From positions 2,294,001-2,358,000 of the forward strand of contig NZ_PEJS01000001.1 of assembly GCF_002750975.1 (NCBI RefSeq): 64,000 nucleotides of DNA, in the 5' to 3' direction. Shown one piece after another: positions 1-6,984 of this stretch; the stretch's first letter is position 1, and every line of letters begins with the position of its first letter. This DNA is from Stenotrophomonas indicatrix (lineage in GTDB: Bacteria > Pseudomonadota > Gammaproteobacteria > Xanthomonadales > Xanthomonadaceae). The translations under genes and the position numbers were made by a program. A model generated the notes under the pieces. That model was given only the letters and a program-made list of their open reading frames with translations, ran no database searches and was not told the DNA's origin.

Positions 1-550
1 CGGCGCCCTGCGCGGCCTCAGCGGCCATCGCCACCGCGCACGCTGGGATATCTCCGGCGTGGAGAACCGCCTGCCGTTGTTCGACCAGGCCCGCGCCACC
101 GCCGAAGCGCGCGTGGCCCTGCCCCTGCCCAGCGCCTGGGAAGACATGCAGGCCGATTACCGCAGCACCGGCACCACCCTCGGCCGCCATCCGATGTCGT
201 TCCTGCGTGCGCAGCTGCGAACCCGTGGCTGCCTGGATGCCGCGCAGCTGGCCAACCATGGTCATGGCCGGCGCGTACGCATCGCCGGCCTGGTACGCAT
301 GCGCCAGCGCCCGCAGACCGCCAGCGGCGTCACCTTCCTTACCCTGGAAGATGAAACCGGCATGGTCAACGCCGTGGTCTGGCGACATCTGGCCGACCGC
401 CAGCACCACGTCCTGGTGGATACGCAGCTGATGCAGATCGACGGCCGGCTGGAACGCGTGGATGGCGTGCAGCATGTGATCGTGCAGCGCATGCACTGCC
501 TGGACGAACTGCTGCAGGGACTGCGCAGCCACAGCCGCGACTTCCATTGA
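1..550 (+). CDS. dnaE2: Error-prone DNA polymerase DnaE2 (ImuC), C-terminal part
   Basis: The reading frame is open from base 2, so the gene begins outside the window; about 182 C-terminal residues are present. What is visible is the tail of a PolIII-alpha-like polymerase: a segment with WEDMQADYRSTG and GRHPM, then an OB-fold domain around LAGLVRMRQRPQT-like residues and the FLTLEDETGMVNAVVW motif shared by DnaE and DnaE2 C-termini. The catalytic PHP and palm domains are not visible. DnaE2 works with ImuA/ImuB in SOS mutagenesis in many proteobacteria, and these would be expected upstream. DnaE2 is preferred over DnaE1 because the protein ends shortly after the OB fold (family knowledge, not proof). 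Confidence 0.85.
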   Translation, partial: GALRGLSGHRHRARWDISGVENRLPLFDQARATAEARVALPLPSAWEDMQADYRSTGTTLGRHPMSFLRAQLRTRGCLDAAQLANHGHGRRVRIAGLVRMRQRPQTASGVTFLTLEDETGMVNAVVWRHLADRQHHVLVDTQLMQIDGRLERVDGVQHVIVQRMHCLDELLQGLRSHSRDFH

Positions 551-632
551 CGATACACACCGTCACACACCGAACTGGCCACGGCCAACCGGATTCCGCT
601 ATCGTCGGCCACGTCCAAGGAAGGAATACACA

Positions 633-1139
633 ATGGCTCGTGCCCTGACCCTGACCACCCTGGTGGTCGCCATGCTCGCGTTGCTCGTTTCCGGCTGGAC
701 CGCCTGGAACCTGCATCGCAGCCAGTCACCGCACCGCGTGATCGAAGCGCGCGGCCTGATCATCCACGATGCCAGCGGCCAGCCGCGGGTGATCCTTGGC
801 GCCCCGGTTCCCGACCCCCTCAGCCGGGGCCGCCCGCAGGGGCCACGTGCCACCGCCCTGTCCGGCCTGATCCTGCTCGGCCCCGATGGCTCCGAGCGCG
901 GCGGCTACGGCACCAGCGACCGGGGTGGCGAAGCCCTGCTGACCCTTGACGATGCCACCGGCACCACCGAAGTCTTCAAGGTGGTGGCCAACCCGGACCG
1001 CGGTGCCAGCCTGATGGTCAAGCACCAGAACAACACCGGCGCCATGCTGAGTTCCTGGCAGGGCAAGCCGGAGCTGGTGTTCCTCGACGACAGCGGCCAG
1101 TCCTACTACGTGCGCCCCGGCGCCAGCGCTGCGCCCTGA
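633..1139 (+). CDS. Membrane-anchored protein of unknown function
   Basis: 168 residues. One N-terminal hydrophobic segment (about residues 6-27) is followed by a soluble domain, so the protein is probably anchored in the inner membrane with the domain in the periplasm. The soluble part has repeated short beta-like motifs (RVILGAPVPD, GLILLGPDG, ALLTLDDATG) typical of small beta-repeat domains. I do not recognise a family. It starts 82 bases after dnaE2 on the same strand, with an AAGGAAG ribosome site before the ATG. No catalytic motif is evident. Confidence 0.7.
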   Translation: MARALTLTTLVVAMLALLVSGWTAWNLHRSQSPHRVIEARGLIIHDASGQPRVILGAPVPDPLSRGRPQGPRATALSGLILLGPDGSERGGYGTSDRGGEALLTLDDATGTTEVFKVVANPDRGASLMVKHQNNTGAMLSSWQGKPELVFLDDSGQSYYVRPGASAAP

Positions 1140-1149
1140 GCGCGCACGC

Positions 1150-2433
1150 TCAGCGCATCACCGCCGCCAGGTCATCGGCCAACCGACGTTGCTGCGGCGG
1201 GCCGAGTGCCGCACAGGTGATGCGCAACCCATGCGCCGGTGCAGACACCGCAAAGACTTCCCCCCCACGCACATGCCAGCCACGCGCCGCCAGCGCCAGC
1301 ACCTGCGGCGTGCTGTCGGCCGCCAGTGGCAGCCACAGATTCAAGCCTTCCATCGGCATCGGTGTCGGCAGCCCGCGCGCCTGCAGCAGGGCCTGCAGAC
1401 CCTGCAGCCGCTGCTGGTAGCGCTCACCGGCGGCAGCCACCTTCGCCCGTTGCTGCGCCGACTCCAATACCGAACTGGCTGCATCCTGCAGCAGATGGCT
1501 GACCCAGCCGGTGCCCGCCGCCAGGCGCAGGCGCAGTCGCACCGCGGTCTGCCCATCGCAGGCCAACCAGGCCACGCGCAGGTCCGGGCCCAATGCCTTG
1601 GACAACGAACGCAGCAGCGCCCAACGCCGACCGTCCATCGGCAGCACCGAGTGATAGCTCTGCTGCGAGAGCAGCGCGTAGTGATCGTCGATCAGCACCG
1701 CCACCTGCGGATAGCCGGCCAGCAACTGGCGTAGCGCACGCGCACGCTTCGCATCCAGGCTGGCACCGGTGGGATTGTGCGCGCGTGGAGTCAGCAGCAC
1801 CGCGCGTGCACCCGCATCCAACGCCTGCCGCAGTGATTCCACCTGCATGCCGTGCGTATCCACCGCCACCGGCAACGGCACGTGTCCAGCCGCACCGAGG
1901 ACATTGAGGCTGCCCAGGAAACAGGGATCCTCCACCGCGATGCGGTCCCCCGGCAGCAGCCACGCCGACAGCAGGCGCTCGATGCCATCGACCGCGCCGT
2001 GGCTCAGTTCCAGCGCATAGCCCGGCGGGCAATCGGCATCCAGCGAGGCTCGTGCCAGGCGTTGCATGCGTGGATCAACCGTCTCCACCCCATACAGGCG
2101 CGAGGACGTCGCAGCCACCCGCAGGCTGGGCAGGCAGCGCGGATCCGGATTGCCGCCGGCCAGATCGTGCAGGGCCAATCCCGGTGCACTGCCCTCGCGT
2201 GCCATCGTCGCCGGCAGGCCGCGCACCACGGTGCCGCGACGTCCCGCCGTACTGGCCAGGCCCGCCGCGTCCAGCCGCTTGTAGGCAGCGGCTACGGTAT
2301 TGCGGTTGACCCCCAGTCGATCGGCCAGATCCCGCACCGGCGGCAGCACGCTGCCGGCCGCCAGATGGCCGCTACCGATGCCCTCGCGGATGCTGTCGAA
2401 GATCGCTTCGGCGCTGCTCCCGGTGATTTTCAT
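1150..2433 (-). CDS. MocR-type transcriptional regulator (GntR HTH fused to aminotransferase fold)
   Basis: 427 residues. The N-terminal ~75 residues are a GntR winged helix (LPPVRDLADRLGVNRNTV, AAYKRL). The rest is a fold-type I PLP aminotransferase domain with the lysine that normally binds PLP in SLSKALGP. This is the MocR/PdxR architecture, in which PLP or an amine ligand usually controls vitamin B6 or amine metabolism genes. It is transcribed away from yggS, itself a PLP-binding protein gene, and two 20-bp direct repeats lie between them. A role in PLP homeostasis is therefore a reasonable inference, but the ligand is not shown. Confidence 0.88.
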   Translation of the reverse strand: MKITGSSAEAIFDSIREGIGSGHLAAGSVLPPVRDLADRLGVNRNTVAAAYKRLDAAGLASTAGRRGTVVRGLPATMAREGSAPGLALHDLAGGNPDPRCLPSLRVAATSSRLYGVETVDPRMQRLARASLDADCPPGYALELSHGAVDGIERLLSAWLLPGDRIAVEDPCFLGSLNVLGAAGHVPLPVAVDTHGMQVESLRQALDAGARAVLLTPRAHNPTGASLDAKRARALRQLLAGYPQVAVLIDDHYALLSQQSYHSVLPMDGRRWALLRSLSKALGPDLRVAWLACDGQTAVRLRLRLAAGTGWVSHLLQDAASSVLESAQQRAKVAAAGERYQQRLQGLQALLQARGLPTPMPMEGLNLWLPLAADSTPQVLALAARGWHVRGGEVFAVSAPAHGLRITCAALGPPQQRRLADDLAAVMR

Positions 2434-2434
2434 T

Positions 2435-2476
2435 TTGTCCTATGCCAAACTATCTCTTGTCCTGTGCCAGTGTATC
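2435..2476. promoter_or_regulatory. Direct-repeat candidate operator for the MocR regulator
   Basis: Two direct repeats, TTGTCCTATGCCAAACTATC (2435-2454) and TTGTCCTGTGCCAGTGTATC (2457-2476), match at 16 of 20 positions with a 22-bp period (two helical turns). They fill most of the 76-bp gap between the divergent MocR and yggS genes and abut the regulator's start codon. MocR proteins are known to bind directly repeated sites, so this is a good operator candidate for one or both genes. Confidence 0.6.
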
Positions 2477-2509
2477 CCACCCTGGCCACCCCGCACCGGA
2501 GGTGCCCCC

Positions 2510-3283
2510 ATGTCCCTCGCCGCCGCCGACTGGCCCGTCGCCCAGTCCGTCGAACAGATCGCCGCCAATCTCGCCACCGTGCACCAGCGCATCGCCAGCG
2601 CCTGTGCCCGCGCCGGTCGTGATCCGGCCAGCGTGCGCCTGCTACCGGTCAGCAAGACCGTCGATGAAGCACGCATCCGCATGGCCGTAGCCGCCGGTTG
2701 CCACCAGCTGGGGGAAAACAAGGTGCAGGAGGCGCAGCGCAAGGCCGAGGCCATGGCTGACCTTGGCGTGCACTGGTCGGTCATTGGCCACCTGCAGACC
2801 AACAAGGCCCGGTACGTCGCACGCTTCGCCAGCGAGTTCCAGGCGCTGGACAGCCTGCGCGTGGCCGAGGCGCTGCAGCAGCGGCTGCTGCTGGAGGACC
2901 GCACGCTGGATGTGTTCGTACAGGTCAACACCTCGGCCGAGCCCAGCAAATACGGCCTGGAACCAGCAGCGGTGGCCGACTTCGTGCAGCAGCTGCCCGC
3001 CTTCGACCGCCTGCGCGTGCGTGGCCTGATGACCCTCGCCATCTTCACCCCCGAGGTGGAACGCGTACGCGCCTGCTTCGTGCGCCTGCGCGAGCTGCGC
3101 GACCAGCTTCAGCAGGCGGCGCCGGCAGGCCTGGACCTGTCGCAGCTGTCGATGGGCATGTCCGGTGATTTTGAAGTCGCCATCGAGGAAGGTGCCACCG
3201 TCGTCCGCGTTGGCCAGGCGATCTTCGGTGCACGCTCCACGCCCGACAGCTTCTACTGGCCCACCCCGGGAGCACCGGCATGA
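2510..3283 (+). CDS. yggS: YggS/PLPBP family PLP homeostasis protein
   Basis: 257 residues. The sequence has the YggS landmarks: LLPVSKTV with the PLP lysine, GENKVQEA, HWSVIGHLQTNKAR, VNTSAEPSKYG, GLMTL and LSMGMSGDFEVAIEEG. The family is a single-domain TIM barrel that binds PLP without known catalysis and buffers cytosolic PLP. I chose the ATG at 2510 because GGAGG lies just upstream and the family starts here; an open frame extends further upstream but would overlap the regulator. The stop overlaps the next start (ATGA), so translation is probably coupled to the amidotransferase gene. Confidence 0.93.
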   Translation: MSLAAADWPVAQSVEQIAANLATVHQRIASACARAGRDPASVRLLPVSKTVDEARIRMAVAAGCHQLGENKVQEAQRKAEAMADLGVHWSVIGHLQTNKARYVARFASEFQALDSLRVAEALQQRLLLEDRTLDVFVQVNTSAEPSKYGLEPAAVADFVQQLPAFDRLRVRGLMTLAIFTPEVERVRACFVRLRELRDQLQQAAPAGLDLSQLSMGMSGDFEVAIEEGATVVRVGQAIFGARSTPDSFYWPTPGAPA

Positions 3284-3993
3284 AGCGCGCCGTTGCCCTG
3301 CAGCACGTGGCCTTTGAAGATCTTGGCACCCTGCGTCCGCTGCTGCTCGCGCAGGGATGGCAGGTACATGCACTGCAAGCCGGCGTGGATGCACTCGATG
3401 CAGCCGAAGATGCCGATCTGCTGGTGGTGCTGGGTGGCCCGATCAGCGTCAACGATGGAGCGGCCTACCCGTTCCTCGCCGACAGCATCGCGTTGCTGCA
3501 GCGTCGCCTGCAGCAACAGCGGCCGACGCTGGGCATCTGCCTGGGCGCCCAGTTGATGGCGCGCGCACTGCATGCGGTCGTTGCCCCCACCGGCGGCAAG
3601 GAAATTGGTTTCGCACCGCTGCTGCTCACCGATGAAGGCCAGCGCTCACCTTTGCAGGCATTGCAGGGCATCCCGGTGCTGCACTGGCATGGTGAAGCCT
3701 TCGAACTGCCGGAGGGCGCACGCCGCCTCGCCAGTACGCCCGCCTGTCGCCACCAGGCCTTCGCCATCGGCCACCATGCACTCGCCCTGCAATGCCATCC
3801 CGAACTGGATGCGCGCCAGTTCGAGCGCTGGCTGATCGGCCATGCGCTGGAACTGGCCGCGGCCGGCATCGATCCCATCGACCTGCGCGCGCAGGCCCGC
3901 CGCTACGGCGGGCCTCTCGCCGCCGCGGCGACCGCGATGTTCCAACAGTGGCTGCACGACCTGCCGGAGACCCGCCCATGCACTACCGCCTGA
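3280..3993 (+). CDS. Class I glutamine amidotransferase-like protein
   Basis: 237 residues, one GATase1 domain. The nucleophile elbow is GICLGAQLM (Cys near residue 87), and a His-containing LQCHPEL motif follows at about residue 168, as in free-standing GMP-synthase-like amidotransferases. Such proteins hydrolyse glutamine (or gamma-glutamyl compounds) to supply ammonia; the acceptor is unknown. It overlaps yggS by four bases and overlaps the next small gene, so the three genes form a tight operon. Confidence 0.85.
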   Translation: MKRAVALQHVAFEDLGTLRPLLLAQGWQVHALQAGVDALDAAEDADLLVVLGGPISVNDGAAYPFLADSIALLQRRLQQQRPTLGICLGAQLMARALHAVVAPTGGKEIGFAPLLLTDEGQRSPLQALQGIPVLHWHGEAFELPEGARRLASTPACRHQAFAIGHHALALQCHPELDARQFERWLIGHALELAAAGIDPIDLRAQARRYGGPLAAAATAMFQQWLHDLPETRPCTTA

Positions 3994-4202
3994 CCATCCA
4001 GCACAACGGCATCCACTGGGGCCATTTCAACTGTGACGGTCCCAACGCGCTGCAACGCATCGATGCCATCGCCGCACGCCTGACCGCCGCCGAAGGCTTC
4101 AGCCTGCAACGGCAGAAGGGCATCGGTGAGGAGCGCATCCTCTCCAGCACTGCCGATGGCCTGCGCGTGCTGGCCGCGCAGATCCAATACCGCGATCTCT
4201 GA
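3978..4202 (+). CDS. Small conserved-looking protein, unknown function
   Basis: 74 residues, starting MHYRLTIQHNGIHWGHFNCD. The ATG at 3978 lies inside the end of the amidotransferase gene (16-base overlap) in another frame, consistent with translational coupling. No membrane segment, no signal peptide and no recognised motif. It is probably cytosolic. It is called mainly because of its operon position and plausible codon use. Confidence 0.6.
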   Translation: MHYRLTIQHNGIHWGHFNCDGPNALQRIDAIAARLTAAEGFSLQRQKGIGEERILSSTADGLRVLAAQIQYRDL

Positions 4203-4214
4203 CCATCGCGCCAG

Positions 4215-4239
4215 GTGCCGGCCAGCGGCCGGCACTACC
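4215..4239. repeat. GTAG-type REP hairpin (SMAG-like)
   Basis: GTGCCGGCC (4215-4223), AGC loop, GGCCGGCAC (4227-4235), then TACC; CTAC spans 4235-4238, so the GTAG end is on the minus strand. This matches the GTAG-bearing REP family described in Stenotrophomonas. It sits in the 68-base gap between two plus-strand genes. Confidence 0.75.
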
Positions 4240-4270
4240 CGGCTACCCACTCCCATGCGAAGCTTCACGC

Positions 4271-4798
4271 ATGTTGAAACTGTCACGCGGCACCATCGAC
4301 GGCCTGCGCATTGCCCCACGCTGGCCCGCGTCACAGGTCATCGTCGAGGCCGAGGTTCTGCAGCGCCTGCTCGACGCGCAGGCCCTGCTGCCGTCCACGC
4401 TGCGTCTGCTGGTCACCCGCGGCTTCGAATGCAGCCAGGGACAGCTGGGCGGCTTCCGGCGCGTGGTCCGGCGGCTGGGCATCGCCGTGTTCCGCTGCTG
4501 CTATCGGCATCGCCATGATGAGATCGACGCCATCTTCGGCGCCAATGGCCACGATCTGGACGGGCGTCATGTGGATGTCTCGCTGGTCCTGCACGGCCAG
4601 CGCCTGCGCCTGCTTCCGCTGGGCGTGTTCACTCCACTGCGCTGGCAGCAGCAGCGCGTCAGCCGCCATGCCGACGCCGTTGCAGCGGCCAAGGATGCAC
4701 TGCAGCGATGCGGCTTCGATCTGCACCCCAACGCCACGGAGAGCCTGCAGATCCACTGCGACTATCGCGGCATCACGCTGGCGGAACCGTCGCGTTGA
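4271..4798 (+). CDS. Unknown protein, possible M15-like (VanX/VanY-type) fold
   Basis: 175 residues, no signal peptide. Around residues 90-110 the run GHDLDGRHVDVSL resembles the His-x(n)-Asp zinc-ligand region of M15 peptidases (SxHxxGxAxD), and LLVTRGFE recalls the 'gyRp' strand of that family. The match is partial and by eye, so I do not claim peptidase activity. The stop codon overlaps the TTG start of the next gene, so the two are co-translated. Confidence 0.6.
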   Translation: MLKLSRGTIDGLRIAPRWPASQVIVEAEVLQRLLDAQALLPSTLRLLVTRGFECSQGQLGGFRRVVRRLGIAVFRCCYRHRHDEIDAIFGANGHDLDGRHVDVSLVLHGQRLRLLPLGVFTPLRWQQQRVSRHADAVAAAKDALQRCGFDLHPNATESLQIHCDYRGITLAEPSR

Positions 4799-5334
4799 TC
4801 GACGTTCCCCGCGTGTTGCAGGCAACCTGCACCGACCTTCAGCAACGGCTGGGCCGGATCGACAACCTGTCGGGCAATGGCGAACGAAGCCTCATCATCG
4901 AAGGCGAACTGCTGCGGTTCCCTTATCGTATCTACGCCGACGCCACGGACCTGTTCCGGCTCGCATCCCAACTGCAGCGTGATACGCGCGCCCTCTGCCT
5001 CTGCCTGCTCTCGCGTCACTGCGACGGACATGTACGGCAACGTGCGATCGAGACGCTGGGGCCCTCGCCGATGCCCTGGGTGCATGCCTTCCATCTCGCG
5101 TTGCTGGGTGAGTACGTAGACGAGATCGCATCGACCGTGGCGATCCAGGCGCGGCACACCGGCCTGCAGCGCTATGCCGCGCTCATCAGCGAGAACCACG
5201 CCTTCTTCGACCTCTGCCGACAACGCGCCGCCAGCTACTGGGATGCTTACTACCGCGCCCGCTACTCCACCCTGCGCCTTTTCCCTGCCCACAGACTGCT
5301 GCTGCAGATGGCCAACGCTGCGCGCTCGCCGTAG
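4795..5334 (+). CDS. Unknown protein co-translated with the 4271 gene
   Basis: 179 residues from a TTG start that overlaps the upstream stop (TTGA). The sequence is soluble and largely helical by composition, with a tract ending HAFHLALLGEYVDEI and a Tyr/Arg-rich C-terminus (YWDAYYRARYSTLRLF). No family recognised. It ends 59 bases before the Fur box of the heme island, so it probably does not share that regulation. Confidence 0.6.
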   Translation: MIDVPRVLQATCTDLQQRLGRIDNLSGNGERSLIIEGELLRFPYRIYADATDLFRLASQLQRDTRALCLCLLSRHCDGHVRQRAIETLGPSPMPWVHAFHLALLGEYVDEIASTVAIQARHTGLQRYAALISENHAFFDLCRQRAASYWDAYYRARYSTLRLFPAHRLLLQMANAARSP

Positions 5335-5392
5335 CGCTCTCTGCACCCGCCAACGCCCATCCGCTCGGCACCCTGCCTCCCCGCCTATAGAT

Positions 5393-5411
5393 GCAAATGA
5401 TTCTCCTTTAC
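5393..5411. promoter_or_regulatory. Fur box upstream of the heme-uptake island
   Basis: GCAAATGATTCTCCTTTAC is an imperfect 19-bp palindrome (GCAAATGA / TCCTTTAC around TTC) of the Fur type. A TATAGA hexamer lies just upstream at 5386-5391. It precedes the sigma-factor gene by 64 bases, so iron-replete Fur would repress the sigma factor and, through it, the whole receptor cluster. Confidence 0.75.
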
Positions 5412-5475
5412 TGTAAGGTAATGCCGCTGCCCTTGCCGCCGCGGGCTGTTCCCTTCCCCAGCCTTCGCCCGCCCC

Positions 5476-5985
5476 GTGCCCACGCCTGTCGAATCGACGG
5501 ATGTCGCGCAGCTGTGCGCCGCCCATTACCGGCCGCTGCACGCCCACGTCCGTCGCAAACTCCCACAACGCAGTGACGCCTATGATGTCGTCCAGGAAAC
5601 CTGGCTGCGTGTCGTCAAAGTCGCCGCCAGCGGCCTGCTCGGCAATGGCCGCGCCTACCTGTATCGCGTCGCCCACAACCTGATCGCCGACCACTATCGC
5701 CTGATCCAGCGGCGTCGCGAAGAGGCCTTGGACGACGCGCAGCTGCAGGCCATCGCCGATCCCGCCCCGTTGCCCGAGCAACGCCTGCTCGATGCCGAAC
5801 AACTGCGTCACCTAGACGCGATCATCGCCGCCCTGCCGCCGCGCTCGCGCGAGGTGTTCCTGCTGGCGCGCGTCGAACAGCTCGGCCTTGCCGACATCGG
5901 CCGCCAGCTTGGCATCAGCCGGCAGACCGCGCATGGCCATCTGCTGCGCGCGCTGGTGGCCCTGCAGCAGGTGCCGACCGCATGA
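5476..5985 (+). CDS. FecI-family extracytoplasmic function sigma factor
   Basis: 169 residues from a GTG start; no in-frame ATG fits and the ribosome site is weak. Region 2 is visible (YDVVQETWLRVV, AYLYRVAHNLIADHYR) and region 4 follows (LPPRSREVFLLARVEQL, IGRQLGISRQTAHGHL). FecI-type factors are activated by a TonB-dependent receptor through a FecR partner. The next gene overlaps by four bases and encodes that partner, and the Fur box upstream gives iron control. Confidence 0.9.
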   Translation: MPTPVESTDVAQLCAAHYRPLHAHVRRKLPQRSDAYDVVQETWLRVVKVAASGLLGNGRAYLYRVAHNLIADHYRLIQRRREEALDDAQLQAIADPAPLPEQRLLDAEQLRHLDAIIAALPPRSREVFLLARVEQLGLADIGRQLGISRQTAHGHLLRALVALQQVPTA

Positions 5986-6905
5986 GCCAGGATCCGATTG
6001 CCCGCGAGGCAGCGCGCTGGTGGCTGCATGCGCACGACGAACAGCGCGACGAAGCTGCCTTCACCCAGTGGTACGAGGCCGATCCACGCCACGCGGCGCA
6101 GTACCAGCACCTGTTGCGGCTGTGGCAGGCCGGTGCAGCACTGCCAAGCCTGCAACGGCAACAGCAGCGTCGCCAGCGCCGGCGCCTGCGCGAAGCCGGC
6201 ATCGCCGTGCTGCTGCTGTGTGCGCTCGGCCTCTACACCCGGCACAACGCCCTCCCGCCGGTACAGACACTGCGCACGGCATCAGGCGAAATCGAAGAGG
6301 TGCGCCTGCAGGACGGTTCTCGCCTGCAGCTCTCGCCGGACAGCGAACTGGGCGTGCGCATCGATGCCAACCGGCGTGCGTTGCAGCTGCGGCACGGCCA
6401 GGCCTGGTTCCAGGTCGCGCCTGATCGCGACCGTCCGTTCCAGGTGCATACGCCGCACGGTACGGTCACGGCGGTGGGTACTGCCTTCGATATCGCGGTC
6501 AACGGCGATGCCAGCGTAGTGACCGTCACCGAACACCAGGTGCGCGTGGACAGTGGCTCGGGCAGCAGCGAAGCGGCCGCCGGCCAGCAGCTGCGCTTCG
6601 ATGGCACGGCGCCCTCGGCCGCGCTTGCAGCAGCCCCGGCGCAGCTGGCATGGCGCGAACGCCGGCTGGCCTGGGTCTCCGCGCCGCTGGCTGACGTTGT
6701 CCAGGATCTGGATCGCTGGTACGGCGGCCGCACCTGGATCGCCGGCGACGCACTGCGGCGGCAGCCGGTCACGGTGCTGGCCGACGCGGATACGGCCGCG
6801 CACAGCCGCGACCAGCTGGCCGCCGAACTGCACGTGCGCGTTGTCCGTATCGGGCCCAACCTGCAGGTGTGGCTGCCGGCGAAGGCATCGTCCGATGCAC
6901 GCTGA
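5982..6905 (+). CDS. FecR-family anti-sigma / signal transducer
   Basis: 307 residues. An N-terminal cytoplasmic DUF4880-type segment (WWLHAHDEQRDEAAFTQWY, DPRHAAQYQHL) is followed by one membrane helix near residues 70-88 and a periplasmic FecR domain (LQDGSRLQLSPDSEL, HGTVTAVGTAFDIAV). The protein would hold the upstream sigma factor at the membrane and release it when the STN domain of the receptor signals substrate. Its start overlaps the sigma gene (ATGA). Confidence 0.9.
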   Translation: MSQDPIAREAARWWLHAHDEQRDEAAFTQWYEADPRHAAQYQHLLRLWQAGAALPSLQRQQQRRQRRRLREAGIAVLLLCALGLYTRHNALPPVQTLRTASGEIEEVRLQDGSRLQLSPDSELGVRIDANRRALQLRHGQAWFQVAPDRDRPFQVHTPHGTVTAVGTAFDIAVNGDASVVTVTEHQVRVDSGSGSSEAAAGQQLRFDGTAPSAALAAAPAQLAWRERRLAWVSAPLADVVQDLDRWYGGRTWIAGDALRRQPVTVLADADTAAHSRDQLAAELHVRVVRIGPNLQVWLPAKASSDAR

Positions 6906-6984
6906 ACGCATCGACCCTGACATCCGGGCCACCGCTGCGTCTTCCCAGGGTGACGACGCACTGCGTCACTCCCTGGAGCCCACG

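Noticed and set aside
5391..5576. Small peptide frame starting inside the Fur box
   Set aside because: It lies in another frame over the sigma-factor start and has no ribosome site; the Fur box is the better explanation.
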